A DNA stretch of 51,135 nt from CAZSDW01 sp964605705 (lineage in GTDB: Bacteria > Fidelibacterota > UBA2242), in contig CAZSDW010000024.1 in assembly GCA_964605705.1 (NCBI GenBank), forward strand, positions 1 through 51,135. The letters are read 5' to 3'. Shown in pieces: positions 1-7,697 of this stretch. Under the pieces are notes generated by a model. The model saw only the letters and a program-made list of their open reading frames with translations. It did not search any database and had not been told where the DNA came from. Numbering within the stretch: position 1 is the first letter of the stretch; every line of letters begins with the position of its first letter. Both the position numbers and the translations under genes were made by a program.

Positions 1-138
1 AGAGATAAGAAAAATGGGAAGTTTTGGTCATTGTCATTTATTTGTTATTTGTTCCGAAGGAATTCCTCTGGAGCTGCTTGTATTTTGGAATTTGTTTTTG
101 CGAGTTTCGCAAAGAACTCTATATGCCAAGGCGTGCCA

Positions 139-348
139 ATCGTAATGAAGGCTTAAACATAAATAATCAGGTTAAAATAAAAAACATAACCATNNNNNNN
201 NNNNNNNNNNNNNNNNNNNNNNNNNNNNNNNNNNNNNNNNNNNNNNNNNNNNNNNNNNNNNNNNNNNNNNNNNNNNNNNNNNNNNNNNNNNNNTTGTATA
301 TCAAGGCTTGCCAATCGTAATGAAGGCTTTAGCCTGAATGTAGATTGG
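139..348. repeat. Left copy of a direct repeat, interrupted by an assembly gap
   Basis: Bases 139-193 are identical to 665-719, and bases 294-348 are identical to 725-779. In the right copy the two 55-base blocks are separated by only 5 bases (720-724), so the N run inside this copy probably stands for about 5 bases and the true repeat is about 115 bp. Each copy contains a shorter internal repeat, AATCGTAATGAAGGCTT, twice. Just after the left copy the sequence CCAACAGGA (349-357) recurs in the tRNA-Arg 3' arm at 785-793, as if this copy kept a scrap of the tRNA end. Confidence 0.85.
194..293. other. Assembly gap of 100 N
   Basis: This is a run of exactly 100 N, the usual placeholder for a scaffold gap of unknown size. 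Comparison with the right repeat copy suggests that about 5 bases are really missing, unless the intervening unit is present in more than one tandem copy. Confidence 0.95.
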
Positions 349-393
349 CCAACAGGATCTATCTTCACTACGTTACGATAGACCAGCTCGAAC

Positions 394-651
394 CTATAAA
401 ATACCTCGACGATGCAACCACTCCTTACCTGCCCGGTTTTTAAAGTACTTCTCACGTTCTCTGGCGTTCTCGGAGTCATCACATTCTTCACAATATACTA
501 CTTGCCAACCAGAGCCCCTTCTTGTCCATTGGCTACTTCCGGCATTATGTTGCTTTAACCGGTTTTCTAAATTTGTCGTCATTCCAACATATATGTATCC
601 CTCCTCAGAACGGATTACATAGACTTTCCATTGATCATTTTTGTGGCGCAT
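394..651 (-). CDS. Small GIY-YIG nuclease-domain protein
   Basis: This 85-residue protein is essentially a single GIY-YIG domain. The two signature strands are VYVIRS and YIYVGMT near the N-terminus, followed by NLENRLKQHN, which supplies the conserved Arg of the helix, and by a Glu-rich C-terminal helix (AREREKYF). Family knowledge: stand-alone proteins of this size (UPF0213/YhbQ-like) are common, and several are DNA-nicking or structure-specific nucleases, but most have no assigned role. It lies alone between two copies of a roughly 115-bp direct repeat and next to the tRNA-Arg 3' end. The start has only a weak ribosome-binding site (GGATGGG). A function in moving or maintaining the repeat unit is my inference. 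Confidence 0.85.
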   Translation of the reverse strand: MRHKNDQWKVYVIRSEEGYIYVGMTTNLENRLKQHNAGSSQWTRRGSGWQVVYCEECDDSENAREREKYFKNRAGKEWLHRRGIL

Positions 652-664
652 GGTTTACCCATCC

Positions 665-779
665 ATCGTAATGAAGGCTTAAACATAAATAATCAGGTTA
701 AAATAAAAAACATAACCATTCTTTTTGTATATCAAGGCTTGCCAATCGTAATGAAGGCTTTAGCCTGAATGTAGATTGG
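665..779. repeat. Right copy of the direct repeat, ending at the tRNA-Arg CCA
   Basis: This is a 115-bp copy whose outer 55-base blocks match 139-193 and 294-348 exactly. Its last three bases (777-779, TGG on this strand) are the encoded CCA of the minus-strand tRNA-Arg. Repeat units bounded by a tRNA 3' end are typical of site-specific integration or duplication at tRNA genes. It contains two copies of AATCGTAATGAAGGCTT, and an AGGCT-TT-AGCCT mini-hairpin at the second of these. Confidence 0.85.
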
Positions 780-852
780 TACCCCCAACAGGACTCGAAC
801 CTGTGCTTCTGGCTCCGGAGGCCAACGCTCTATCCAACTGAGCTATGGGGGC
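777..852 (-). tRNA. tRNA-Arg (anticodon CCG), CCA encoded
   Basis: The minus strand folds as a full cloverleaf: acceptor GCCCCCA pairing with TGGGGGT (one terminal G-U), D stem GCTC/GAGC, anticodon stem TTGGC/GCCAG around loop CTCCGGA (anticodon CCG, Arg), and T arm ACAGG-TTCGAGT-CCTGT. The discriminator is A and CCA is encoded (777-779). The CCA end coincides with the boundary of the direct repeat. Confidence 0.95.
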
Positions 853-957
853 ATTTTAAAAAGCAGTCTAAAATTACATCTTATTCCTTTTACAGACAAA
901 ATAATTATTAAAAAATAGATATGATGAAAATCTCTATGATTTTTAAACATTAATTTC

Positions 958-965
958 TATCTTTG
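958..965 (+). promoter_or_regulatory. Bacteroidetes-like -7 box upstream of the PPIase gene
   Basis: TATCTTTG fits the TAnnTTTG -7 consensus known from Bacteroidetes. It lies about 35 bases before the AAGGAG ribosome-binding site and the start at 1001, in a strongly AT-rich stretch (853-1000) that holds nothing else I can recognise. No clean -33 element was identified, so this is tentative. Confidence 0.35.
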
Positions 966-1000
966 AACGCTTTGTCATGAGAATAATTAAGGAGATAAAT

Positions 1001-2017
1001 ATGAAAAGAACTGTTGTTTTATTAATGACCATTTTCATCGCAATTACATCCTGTTCTAAAAAGGAACCTGTCGTTGTCCTCGAACAAGATTCGCCCGCCT
1101 ACGCACTGGCAAAAGGTTTGTCGGAAAAAATTCCCTATTATGATCCTGATCAGAACAATGTTCTCATATCGACCAAATATTTCGATATAACTGCGGCTGA
1201 GATGATCCAGATTCTGCAAAGAAATTATGGCAAACGTGCCGAGCAGCTCCGAAGTTTTAATCCCGATAGAATTAAAAAAATTATCGATCAAAACGCCGAC
1301 CAGCTAGCCCAGAGAAAACTGCTCATACACGCAGCCGGGACTTATAATATTCAGGTGACTGAGGAAGAAGTTGATAGTCTCATTAATGATCGCTATATCA
1401 GCCGCGGGGGAGAAGATAAATTCCTGAGTTGGCTAAAAAACAATAATATCGATATTGAGACCGTCCGGGAAGACACCCGCGAGGCATTGATGATTGATAA
1501 ATATAGTGAAGCTGCGCTGGGTAAATTGACCGCCGTCAGTGATAAAGAATTAATGGATAAGTATAATGAAGATAAAACCGCATCCGTCCAACACATTCTT
1601 ATCAAGACGCAGGGATTGGATGATTCAACCAAAGCTGTGAAGTACGAGGAAGCCAAGGCACTGCTGGCACGGGCTAAAAACGGTGAAGATTTCGGTGAAC
1701 TCGCCAGGGAGTATTCTGAAGATCCCGGCTCGAATAAAAACGGCGGACTGTACGAAAATTTTACCCGTGGTCGCATGGTTCAACCATTTGAGGATGCCGC
1801 TTTCAACACGCCGATAGGTGAATTCAGCGACGTCGTAGAAACCACTTACGGCTATCATGTTATGAAAGTCCTGGATCGCAAAAAAGAAGAAAAACCCTTT
1901 GAAGAAGTCAGGGATAAAATTAAAGCAAAATTGGAACAGGACAAGCGCGACGATGCCTATCAGAAAAACATCGATAAACTGAAGAAAAAAGCCAAATTGA
2001 AGGTTATTGAATACTAA
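1001..2017 (+). CDS. Parvulin-type peptidyl-prolyl isomerase lipoprotein (PrsA/SurA-like)
   Basis: The 338-residue product begins with a lipoprotein signal peptide (MKRTVVLLMTIFIA, then ITSC as lipobox), so it is expected to sit membrane-anchored in the periplasm. A SurA/PrsA-like N-terminal helical region is followed by one parvulin (rotamase) domain: VQHILIK opens it, EDFGELAREYSEDP and NGGLYENFTRG lie in the middle, and GYHVMKVLDR closes it, near residues 195-300. A charged Lys-rich helix ends the protein. The family folds exported proteins, in Gram-negatives mainly outer-membrane proteins. I chose ATG 1001 over an in-frame ATG at 977 because AAGGAG lies just before 1001 and the longer start spoils the signal peptide. 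The gene is monocistronic and ends at a clear terminator. Confidence 0.9.
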   Translation: MKRTVVLLMTIFIAITSCSKKEPVVVLEQDSPAYALAKGLSEKIPYYDPDQNNVLISTKYFDITAAEMIQILQRNYGKRAEQLRSFNPDRIKKIIDQNADQLAQRKLLIHAAGTYNIQVTEEEVDSLINDRYISRGGEDKFLSWLKNNNIDIETVREDTREALMIDKYSEAALGKLTAVSDKELMDKYNEDKTASVQHILIKTQGLDDSTKAVKYEEAKALLARAKNGEDFGELAREYSEDPGSNKNGGLYENFTRGRMVQPFEDAAFNTPIGEFSDVVETTYGYHVMKVLDRKKEEKPFEEVRDKIKAKLEQDKRDDAYQKNIDKLKKKAKLKVIEY

Positions 2018-2036
2018 ACAGTTCACATAAAATCGA

Positions 2037-2070
2037 AACCGTCTGTCAGTAATGGCAGACGGTTTTTTTT
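2037..2070 (+). terminator. Rho-independent terminator after the PPIase gene
   Basis: A stem of about 10 bp (ACCGTCTGTC against GGCAGACGGT, one G-T pair) with a small AT loop is followed by eight T. The T run touches the stop codon of the convergent apbE gene. On the minus strand the same stem is followed by only a short T tract, so it may also slow transcription from the rnf operon. Confidence 0.85.
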
Positions 2071-3070
2071 ATTTATCAGAGCTTGAATAAATGAATCCGG
2101 AAGATTTGAAAACTTTACCATCATATCGGACAATCATACCATCACAACCGGGCAGAGATTCCAGAATTTTCAAGCCCTTTGCGACACCAGCAACACTGAT
2201 TCCGGTCGCCAATCCATCTGCCATTTCACTATTTGGCGCAACAATGGTAACCGATTGACAGGAATCAGCCGGCAAACCGGTTTTGGGATTAATGATATGA
2301 TGGTAGCGTTTGCCTTCATAAAAAAAGAATTTCTGATAATCACCGGAAGTCACAACCGATCCGTCTTCAACTTCAATGATATCCAGCAGTTTCTCAGGAT
2401 TTCGCGGATCCTGAACACCAATTCGCCACTTTTTCCCGTCGGGACGCGGCATAACCTGCAGGTCACCGCCGGCATTAACAAGAGCACCTTTAATGCCAAA
2501 TTCTTGCAGGATTTTCATCGCCCTGTCAACGCCGTATCCTTTAGCAATCCCGCCGGTTGTTAACATCGTCTTCGGTGATTTTGAAATCAGCACATTGTCG
2601 ATGGTATCGATTACCAGAGCATGATAATCGACATAAGGCAGGACTGCCTGGATGGCTTCCAATGAGGGCGGTTTCGGATGCTCTGACTTAAAGTCATACA
2701 ACTCAAGCAAAATCCCGACTGTCATATCGAAATCACCATTTGTGATATCAGATATCTCCATTCCCCGCTGTACAAGGTTCAGTACCTCACGGGGCATGGC
2801 GACTCTATCCTTCGTTCGGTTGCTGAATGCATATAACGGACTTTCGGGATTTTTCTCATAAAACAGCGAACCAATACGATTGATCTCCGCTATTGCCGCT
2901 TCAATGGCTTTATCGGCGTGTTCTTCCGAATAATCCAGTACGGTAATTTTAATGACTGTACCCATGGCAAAGCGAGTGACCTGATAGCTGTTCAGTTCTT
3001 TTTTTGATTTACAGGCTGATAGCATCACTATCAAACCGATCAGAAAAATACTTAGATGTGATTTTTTCAT
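2069..3070 (-). CDS. apbE: FAD:protein FMN transferase (ApbE), lipoprotein
   Basis: The 333-residue product transfers FMN from FAD to Thr residues of exported flavoproteins. It has a lipoprotein signal (IVMLSAC) placing it on the outer face of the membrane. Family features are visible in order: FAMGTVIKITV near the N-terminus, GGIAKGYGVDRA in the middle, LVNAGGDLQV, the block with YHHIINPKTG, and DGLATGISVAG near the C-terminus, which carries the acidic metal-binding region. It is the last gene of the rnf operon, and RnfD and both halves of RnfG carry its target motif, so they are its likely substrates. Confidence 0.95.
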   Translation of the reverse strand: MKKSHLSIFLIGLIVMLSACKSKKELNSYQVTRFAMGTVIKITVLDYSEEHADKAIEAAIAEINRIGSLFYEKNPESPLYAFSNRTKDRVAMPREVLNLVQRGMEISDITNGDFDMTVGILLELYDFKSEHPKPPSLEAIQAVLPYVDYHALVIDTIDNVLISKSPKTMLTTGGIAKGYGVDRAMKILQEFGIKGALVNAGGDLQVMPRPDGKKWRIGVQDPRNPEKLLDIIEVEDGSVVTSGDYQKFFFYEGKRYHHIINPKTGLPADSCQSVTIVAPNSEMADGLATGISVAGVAKGLKILESLPGCDGMIVRYDGKVFKSSGFIYSSSDK

Positions 3071-3097
3071 TGTTTAAAAGTAGTTATGGTTTTGGAT

Positions 3098-3538
3098 TTA
3101 TTGACAGATTTCTTTCATCGAAAATACCGAGAAATCGGTCGAAGATTTCCGGTTTGCCCAGATACGGGAAAGCAGACCAGCAAGCAATAATGCGATACAT
3201 GCTATTCCAAATTGCAGTAATTCTGCAGGAATACCAACGACGGATTTCTTGATTAAAGAACTGGCGATAATGATCGTTATTAAAAATCCCAGCAGGGGAA
3301 ATCCGTATTGCATAAACGCTAATTTCAATTGGTTCTTATCCGATTGTTCGATTAAAATCCGGTTACCTACTGATGCATTTAAAGTATTTCTCAGTTTAAG
3401 GATTCGCCTGCCGGTGTCTCCCGGTCGGCAGATCATTTTAGCGCCACAGGAATGACAGTGATCATTTTCCAGTAATTCAACGCTGGCGACATCACCGTTG
3501 ATTTCGACAATTTTACCAATTTCGAAATCCTGGTTCAA
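3098..3538 (-). CDS. RseC/MucC-like positive regulator of redox complexes
   Basis: The 146-residue protein has a soluble N-terminal part with a Cys cluster (HCHSCGAKMIC), an EGIGKIVEI-like opening typical of RseC, and two predicted membrane helices around residues 75-125. RseC-family genes travel with rnf operons (for example in Bacteroides and in the SoxR-reducing system of enterics), where they are thought to help assemble or reduce the complex. It directly abuts rnfB (stop to start without a gap) and precedes apbE. Confidence 0.8.
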   Translation of the reverse strand: MNQDFEIGKIVEINGDVASVELLENDHCHSCGAKMICRPGDTGRRILKLRNTLNASVGNRILIEQSDKNQLKLAFMQYGFPLLGFLITIIIASSLIKKSVVGIPAELLQFGIACIALLLAGLLSRIWANRKSSTDFSVFSMKEICQ

Positions 3539-4357
3539 TTAAGCCTCATTCGCTTCACCGACAATCACAATACACTTTGTCGGGCACTTTTCCGTCGGAA
3601 GAACAAGCGCTTTGGTATATTTTGAATGATCAACGAATGCTAAATTATCAGCAACGGTGAATCCGACTCCATCGACTGCTTTTTCACAGATTTTACACCC
3701 GATACAGGCAGCCGAACAGACTGCCCGGGAACTTTTACCATTATCCTTATTGCGGCACAAGACAAATACATGATGGCTGATGGGGTGCATTTCAATGATA
3801 TTTCGCGGACAGGCTTCGGCGCAGTTCCCGCAACCGGTGCATTTTCCCCTGTCAACGACGGGTATCCCTTTTTCATTCATATGAATGGCATCAAACGGAC
3901 AAACCACGCAGCAGTCGCCAAAACCCATACAACCATAGCTGCAAGCCCTCTCACCACCACTGACAAAAGTTGCCCCAATGCAGGATTGAATGCCCTGGTA
4001 ATCGGCTTTTATCCGAACGGTTCCATCGCCGCCCTGGCACATGACAATCGCAACCTGCCGCTCTCCGGATTCCACATCAACACCAAGAATCAGAGCAATT
4101 TTTGCCGCTGCTTCATTTCCGCAAACCGGACAATCATTGAGCAGAGATTTTCCTCCGACAAGATTTTCGGCAAAATTGGCACAACCGGCATATCCGCAAC
4201 TCCCGCAATTAGCACCGGGCAACAGGTCGGTAACCTGTTCAATCCGGGGATCTTCCTCCACGTGCAGTTTTTTATTCGCCAGGGTTATCAGGATCGAGAA
4301 GAAAAGTCCCAAGCCACCCATACTGATTACCGCATATATCAGAGAACTGTCTATCAT
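3539..4357 (-). CDS. rnfB: Rnf complex iron-sulfur subunit RnfB
   Basis: The 272-residue subunit takes electrons from ferredoxin into the Rnf complex. One N-terminal membrane helix (residues 5-25) is followed by the Fe-S domain with GANCGSCGYAGC and CPVCG, then a ferredoxin module containing CMGFGDCCVVCP and CTGCGNCAEACP, and further Cys-rich motifs (CIGCKIC, CPTKC). The length and Cys content fit the longer RnfB type that carries several [4Fe-4S] clusters. It follows rnfA after 12 bp. The C-A-B arrangement with rnfB last resembles clostridial and Thermotoga rnf operons more than proteobacterial ones. Confidence 0.95.
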   Translation of the reverse strand: MIDSSLIYAVISMGGLGLFFSILITLANKKLHVEEDPRIEQVTDLLPGANCGSCGYAGCANFAENLVGGKSLLNDCPVCGNEAAAKIALILGVDVESGERQVAIVMCQGGDGTVRIKADYQGIQSCIGATFVSGGERACSYGCMGFGDCCVVCPFDAIHMNEKGIPVVDRGKCTGCGNCAEACPRNIIEMHPISHHVFVLCRNKDNGKSSRAVCSAACIGCKICEKAVDGVGFTVADNLAFVDHSKYTKALVLPTEKCPTKCIVIVGEANEA

Positions 4358-4369
4358 TCTAATCTCCTG

Positions 4370-4945
4370 TTAAATCAATCCGGAAAAACCCATGAACGCC
4401 AGCGCCAGGCAACCGGCAATAATCATTGTAATCGGAGCACCTTTAAAATATTCCGGCACATCCGCCAATTCCAGTTCCTCGCGAATCCCCGCCATGATTA
4501 CAATTGCCAGGGTAAATCCGACGCCGGCACTGAATCCAAAAATAATACTTTCAATAAAATTATATTCTTTTAAAACCAGGAACAGTGCCACACCCAGAAT
4601 CGCACAGTTCGTGGTAATTAAGGGTAAAAATATTCCCAGTGCATCATAGAGTGGTTTGCTGACTTTTTTGATGAACATCTCAACCAGCTGCACCAACGAG
4701 GCAATCACTAAAATAAAGGAAACCGTTTGTAAAAACTGAAGGTTTAAGCCTTCCAGAATATATTTATTGATCAGCCAGGCGACTGCCGCCGTCAGGGTCA
4801 TCACAAAGGTCGTCGCCATTCCCATACTCACCGCCGGTCCGATTTTCTTGGAGACACCAACAAACGGACAAATGCCCAGAAAATTCACAAGGACATAGTT
4901 ATTAACAATGACGGCTGACAGAAAAATGATGAATAGATTTGCCAT
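4370..4945 (-). CDS. rnfA: Rnf membrane subunit RnfA
   Basis: The 191-residue integral membrane protein has six predicted helices. It shows the RnfA signature NNYVLVNFLGICPFVG near the N-terminus, including the Cys that helps hold the intramembrane [2Fe-2S] cluster shared with RnfE, and TTNCAILG in the middle as the second conserved Cys motif. It overlaps rnfE by one base (stop and start share 4945). Length is normal for the family. Confidence 0.95.
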   Translation of the reverse strand: MANLFIIFLSAVIVNNYVLVNFLGICPFVGVSKKIGPAVSMGMATTFVMTLTAAVAWLINKYILEGLNLQFLQTVSFILVIASLVQLVEMFIKKVSKPLYDALGIFLPLITTNCAILGVALFLVLKEYNFIESIIFGFSAGVGFTLAIVIMAGIREELELADVPEYFKGAPITMIIAGCLALAFMGFSGLI

Positions 4946-5553
4946 TATTTTGTCCTCCTCGCATTCAGCCAGTTACTGACTCCAATCATCAAACCCAACG
5001 TCAAAAACGCACCCGGTTGCAAAACCATCACCATCCAGGGTTCAAAACTCAATGGCATGATCTGTACGGCGAAGATTGTCCCCACACCCAGCAGTTCCCG
5101 GATTGAGCCTAAGATCGTCAAAATGATTGTAAATCCGATACTCATGCCAAGCGCATCAATGATGGAGCGCCCGACAGGATTTTTCGAAGCAAATGCCTCC
5201 TGCCGTCCTAAAATGATACAGTTCACGACAATCAGCGGGACAAAGGGACCCAATGCTTTACTGATATCCGGAAAATAGGCTGCCAGCATTTTATCGGCAA
5301 TGGTTACAAAGGTCGCTATGACAATGATAAAGGTCGGAATGCGCACCTCTTTCGGGATAATATTGCGGGCAAGCGAAATAATCAAACTGGACATCACCAG
5401 GGTAAAGATTACCGCCAGTCCCATGGAAAATCCATTGATTGATGAATTAGTGACGGCTAATGTCGGACAGAGCCCCAGCAGCATGCGCAGGACCGGATTT
5501 TCATCCCATAAGCCTTTGAAAAACTCTTTAGAGTAGCTCGTTTTATTTGCCAT
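4945..5553 (-). CDS. rnfE: Rnf membrane subunit RnfE
   Basis: The 202-residue membrane subunit is homologous to and antiparallel with RnfA. The conserved segments NPVLRMLLGLCPTLAV and VVNCIILGRQEAFAS carry the two Cys residues expected to complete the intramembrane Fe-S cluster. It lies between rnfG (1-bp gap) and rnfA (1-bp overlap), so it is clearly translationally coupled. Confidence 0.95.
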   Translation of the reverse strand: MANKTSYSKEFFKGLWDENPVLRMLLGLCPTLAVTNSSINGFSMGLAVIFTLVMSSLIISLARNIIPKEVRIPTFIIVIATFVTIADKMLAAYFPDISKALGPFVPLIVVNCIILGRQEAFASKNPVGRSIIDALGMSIGFTIILTILGSIRELLGVGTIFAVQIMPLSFEPWMVMVLQPGAFLTLGLMIGVSNWLNARRTK

Positions 5554-5554
5554 A

Positions 5555-6646
5555 TCAGTTCGCCTTCTGCTTTAAATAGGTATCACGATTCTGCTTGATC
5601 GATTCATTTAGTATTTTAATAACGGCTTCGGATGATATCGTTGCTCCCGAAATTGTCTGAACTTTACCCGCTTCTTTATCGGGTGAATTACCAACGATTT
5701 CAATCTCTTTTTTCATTGATAATCCCTGGAACTGTTTGATAAACCAGCACGGATCAGTACTATTTTCAGAATCATTAATAATTCTTGTACCCCAATCCGC
5801 GGTCTCATTTTGATCTAAAACCTGTACGCTCTTGATTGCTGAAAAATCCGGTTCCATACAGACCATTAATTTAATTGTACTTTGAAATCCTGCCCCTTTG
5901 GCTAAAAATGCCACACCGGTAAGCGTGCCGCTATTGTCTTTATTCAAAAAAAAGGTTTTATCGCCAATTTTAGTAATTTCCGATCCTTCAGGAATTAACT
6001 CAGGATCGAAATTCTCAGCTTCCACGGCGTCAACTGCCGGACAGGCAGTGAGCGCCAGCTCGGTATTTTCTTTCAGGATTTCACGATTTCTGCTAATGAC
6101 AGTATTAATAATATCCGTGACAGCTCTGGAAGAAATCGTCGCTCCTGTAATCGCCATAATTTCACCGGCATTTTTGTTCGCCTTTTGATTTTTTACCAGT
6201 TTGATTAAGCCGGGTATATTCAGATCAACAAACTGATTGGGAAACCATTCAGGATTCGTTTTACTGCCGGGATCAGTTTCGATCTTTGTTCCCAGTCCGG
6301 GAGTTTCTTTCTGTTCAAGTACTATGATCTTCGTAATCACATTCAGTTCGGCATTCATTCCAACGAGAATTCGCAGCTTACTCTGAAAACCGTTGCCTTC
6401 AGCGAGAAAAGCAACTCCGCTTACTTTTCCGGTTTTATCATAACCAAAATAAAACTGCTGATCCTGGATTAGCTTCTCCTCAATTTTCTCACTGCCTGGT
6501 AACACACCGCTCAGCGCATTATTAAGAACCGTCGTCTGGTAGGCAGCAATCAGCGGTTCGGTATGGATATTCAAAAATGACAGGAGAAGTCCGGATAACA
6601 CTGCGGAAGCCGTTAAAACTATAATAAGTCTATAGGATTTGGTCAT
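5555..6646 (-). CDS. rnfG: RnfG with two FMN-binding domains in tandem
   Basis: RnfG is normally about 200 residues with one covalently bound FMN; this product is 363 residues. After one N-terminal membrane helix (residues 5-25) it holds two FMN_bind domains. Domain 1 runs from about 70 to 185, with GVAFLAEGNGFQS, QKETPGLGT and the flavinylation motif ITGATISS (Thr170). Domain 2 runs from about 225 to 350, with GVAFLAKGAGFQS, QNETADWGT and ISGATISS (Thr336). Both Thr residues are kept, so both could be flavinylated by the ApbE in the same operon. The second domain has ADWG where the hallmark PGLG lies in the first. It overlaps rnfD by 4 bp. Confidence 0.93.
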   Translation of the reverse strand: MTKSYRLIIVLTASAVLSGLLLSFLNIHTEPLIAAYQTTVLNNALSGVLPGSEKIEEKLIQDQQFYFGYDKTGKVSGVAFLAEGNGFQSKLRILVGMNAELNVITKIIVLEQKETPGLGTKIETDPGSKTNPEWFPNQFVDLNIPGLIKLVKNQKANKNAGEIMAITGATISSRAVTDIINTVISRNREILKENTELALTACPAVDAVEAENFDPELIPEGSEITKIGDKTFFLNKDNSGTLTGVAFLAKGAGFQSTIKLMVCMEPDFSAIKSVQVLDQNETADWGTRIINDSENSTDPCWFIKQFQGLSMKKEIEIVGNSPDKEAGKVQTISGATISSEAVIKILNESIKQNRDTYLKQKAN

Positions 6647-7674
6647 TTTTTTATCTCCCCGAAAAATTTTGGACGAGTAGTGCGATTGATTAACGGGACG
6701 AATCCGTTCATAAAAAGAATCGAATACATGACTCCTTCCGGCAATCCGCCGAACAGCCGAATGATGACCAGCACTGCTCCCATTCCAAAACCGTAAATCC
6801 AGGTTCCTTTCGGTGTCACTGGCGAAGTCACCATATCGGTCGCCATAAAGAAAGCTCCCAGGATTAATCCACCGGAAAACAGGTGAAAAACCGGATCAGG
6901 ATACTGTGCCGGATTAATTAGCCAGAACAGCCCGCCTAAAACAAAAACAGTCCCCAAATAACTGACGGGAATGCGCCAGTCGGCATATTTTTTAACTAAT
7001 AAATAGACACCACCGATAATAATCAACAGTGCACTGGTTTCCCCGATGCAACCGCCTGTATTCCCCATGAAAAGATCAAAGTAAGGCGTCATGGCTTTTT
7101 CAAATTTAAAGGATCCCAGGGGCGTCGCTGTAGTGATTGAATCTATCGTAATTGGTGAAATCCATGTGGTCATTTTTACGGAGAAACTGGCTTGCAGAAA
7201 TGCCCGTCCGAGCAACGCCGGATTAAAGATATTGTATCCCAAACCACCGAAAATCTGCTTCCCGATACCAATGGCAAAAACAGAACCCACTGCTGCATAT
7301 ACCCGGGGAAATCCTGGTGGAAGCGTCATCGCCAGGAGCAGTCCCGTTAAAACAGCACTACCGTCAGCCACTGTAATGTTGCGATTGCGCATTTTATTGA
7401 TCACAATCTCCGTGATAACTGCCGCAAGAACCGACGCAAGAATAGTGAGCAGAACGTTAAAACCAAAATTATAAACACCATAGACAACTGCGGGCATCAG
7501 CGCTCCGACAACCGTCCACATGATTTTGGGAACACTATCGGTCGCCGCCATATGTGGAGATGAACTCAATAAATAGGCTGGTTCAGTTTCCTTTTTCTTT
7601 ACAACCGGCGCTGGTTTTGGCGCTTCTGCGTTCGCCGGCTTCTCATTTGAAATGACTTGTTTATTCTCTTCCAT
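6643..7674 (-). CDS. rnfD: Rnf membrane subunit RnfD
   Basis: The 343-residue subunit carries covalent FMN in the membrane arm. A Lys/Pro/Ala-rich cytoplasmic extension (residues 1-35) precedes SSPHMAATDSVPKIMW and some nine membrane helices. The flavinylation motif is SITTATPLG (Thr184), and the GLGYNIFNPALLGRAFL segment is family-typical. I start at ATG 7674 because the longer open frame (to 7854) runs into rnfC sequence and carries no homology. It sits 23 bp after rnfC and overlaps rnfG. Confidence 0.93.
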   Translation of the reverse strand: MEENKQVISNEKPANAEAPKPAPVVKKKETEPAYLLSSSPHMAATDSVPKIMWTVVGALMPAVVYGVYNFGFNVLLTILASVLAAVITEIVINKMRNRNITVADGSAVLTGLLLAMTLPPGFPRVYAAVGSVFAIGIGKQIFGGLGYNIFNPALLGRAFLQASFSVKMTTWISPITIDSITTATPLGSFKFEKAMTPYFDLFMGNTGGCIGETSALLIIIGGVYLLVKKYADWRIPVSYLGTVFVLGGLFWLINPAQYPDPVFHLFSGGLILGAFFMATDMVTSPVTPKGTWIYGFGMGAVLVIIRLFGGLPEGVMYSILFMNGFVPLINRTTRPKFFGEIKK

Positions 7675-7697
7675 AAGGATGAATTCTTTCTGATATA

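Noticed and set aside
139..779. Repeats at the window start as a CRISPR array
   Set aside because: The repeats are long, only two copies are seen, the spacing is irregular and a gene lies between them; no cas genes are present.
3770..4573. A 267-residue plus-strand open frame opposite rnfB and rnfA
   Set aside because: It is antisense to well-supported Rnf genes, is rich in residues expected from the complement of Cys and Gly codons, and shows no domain.
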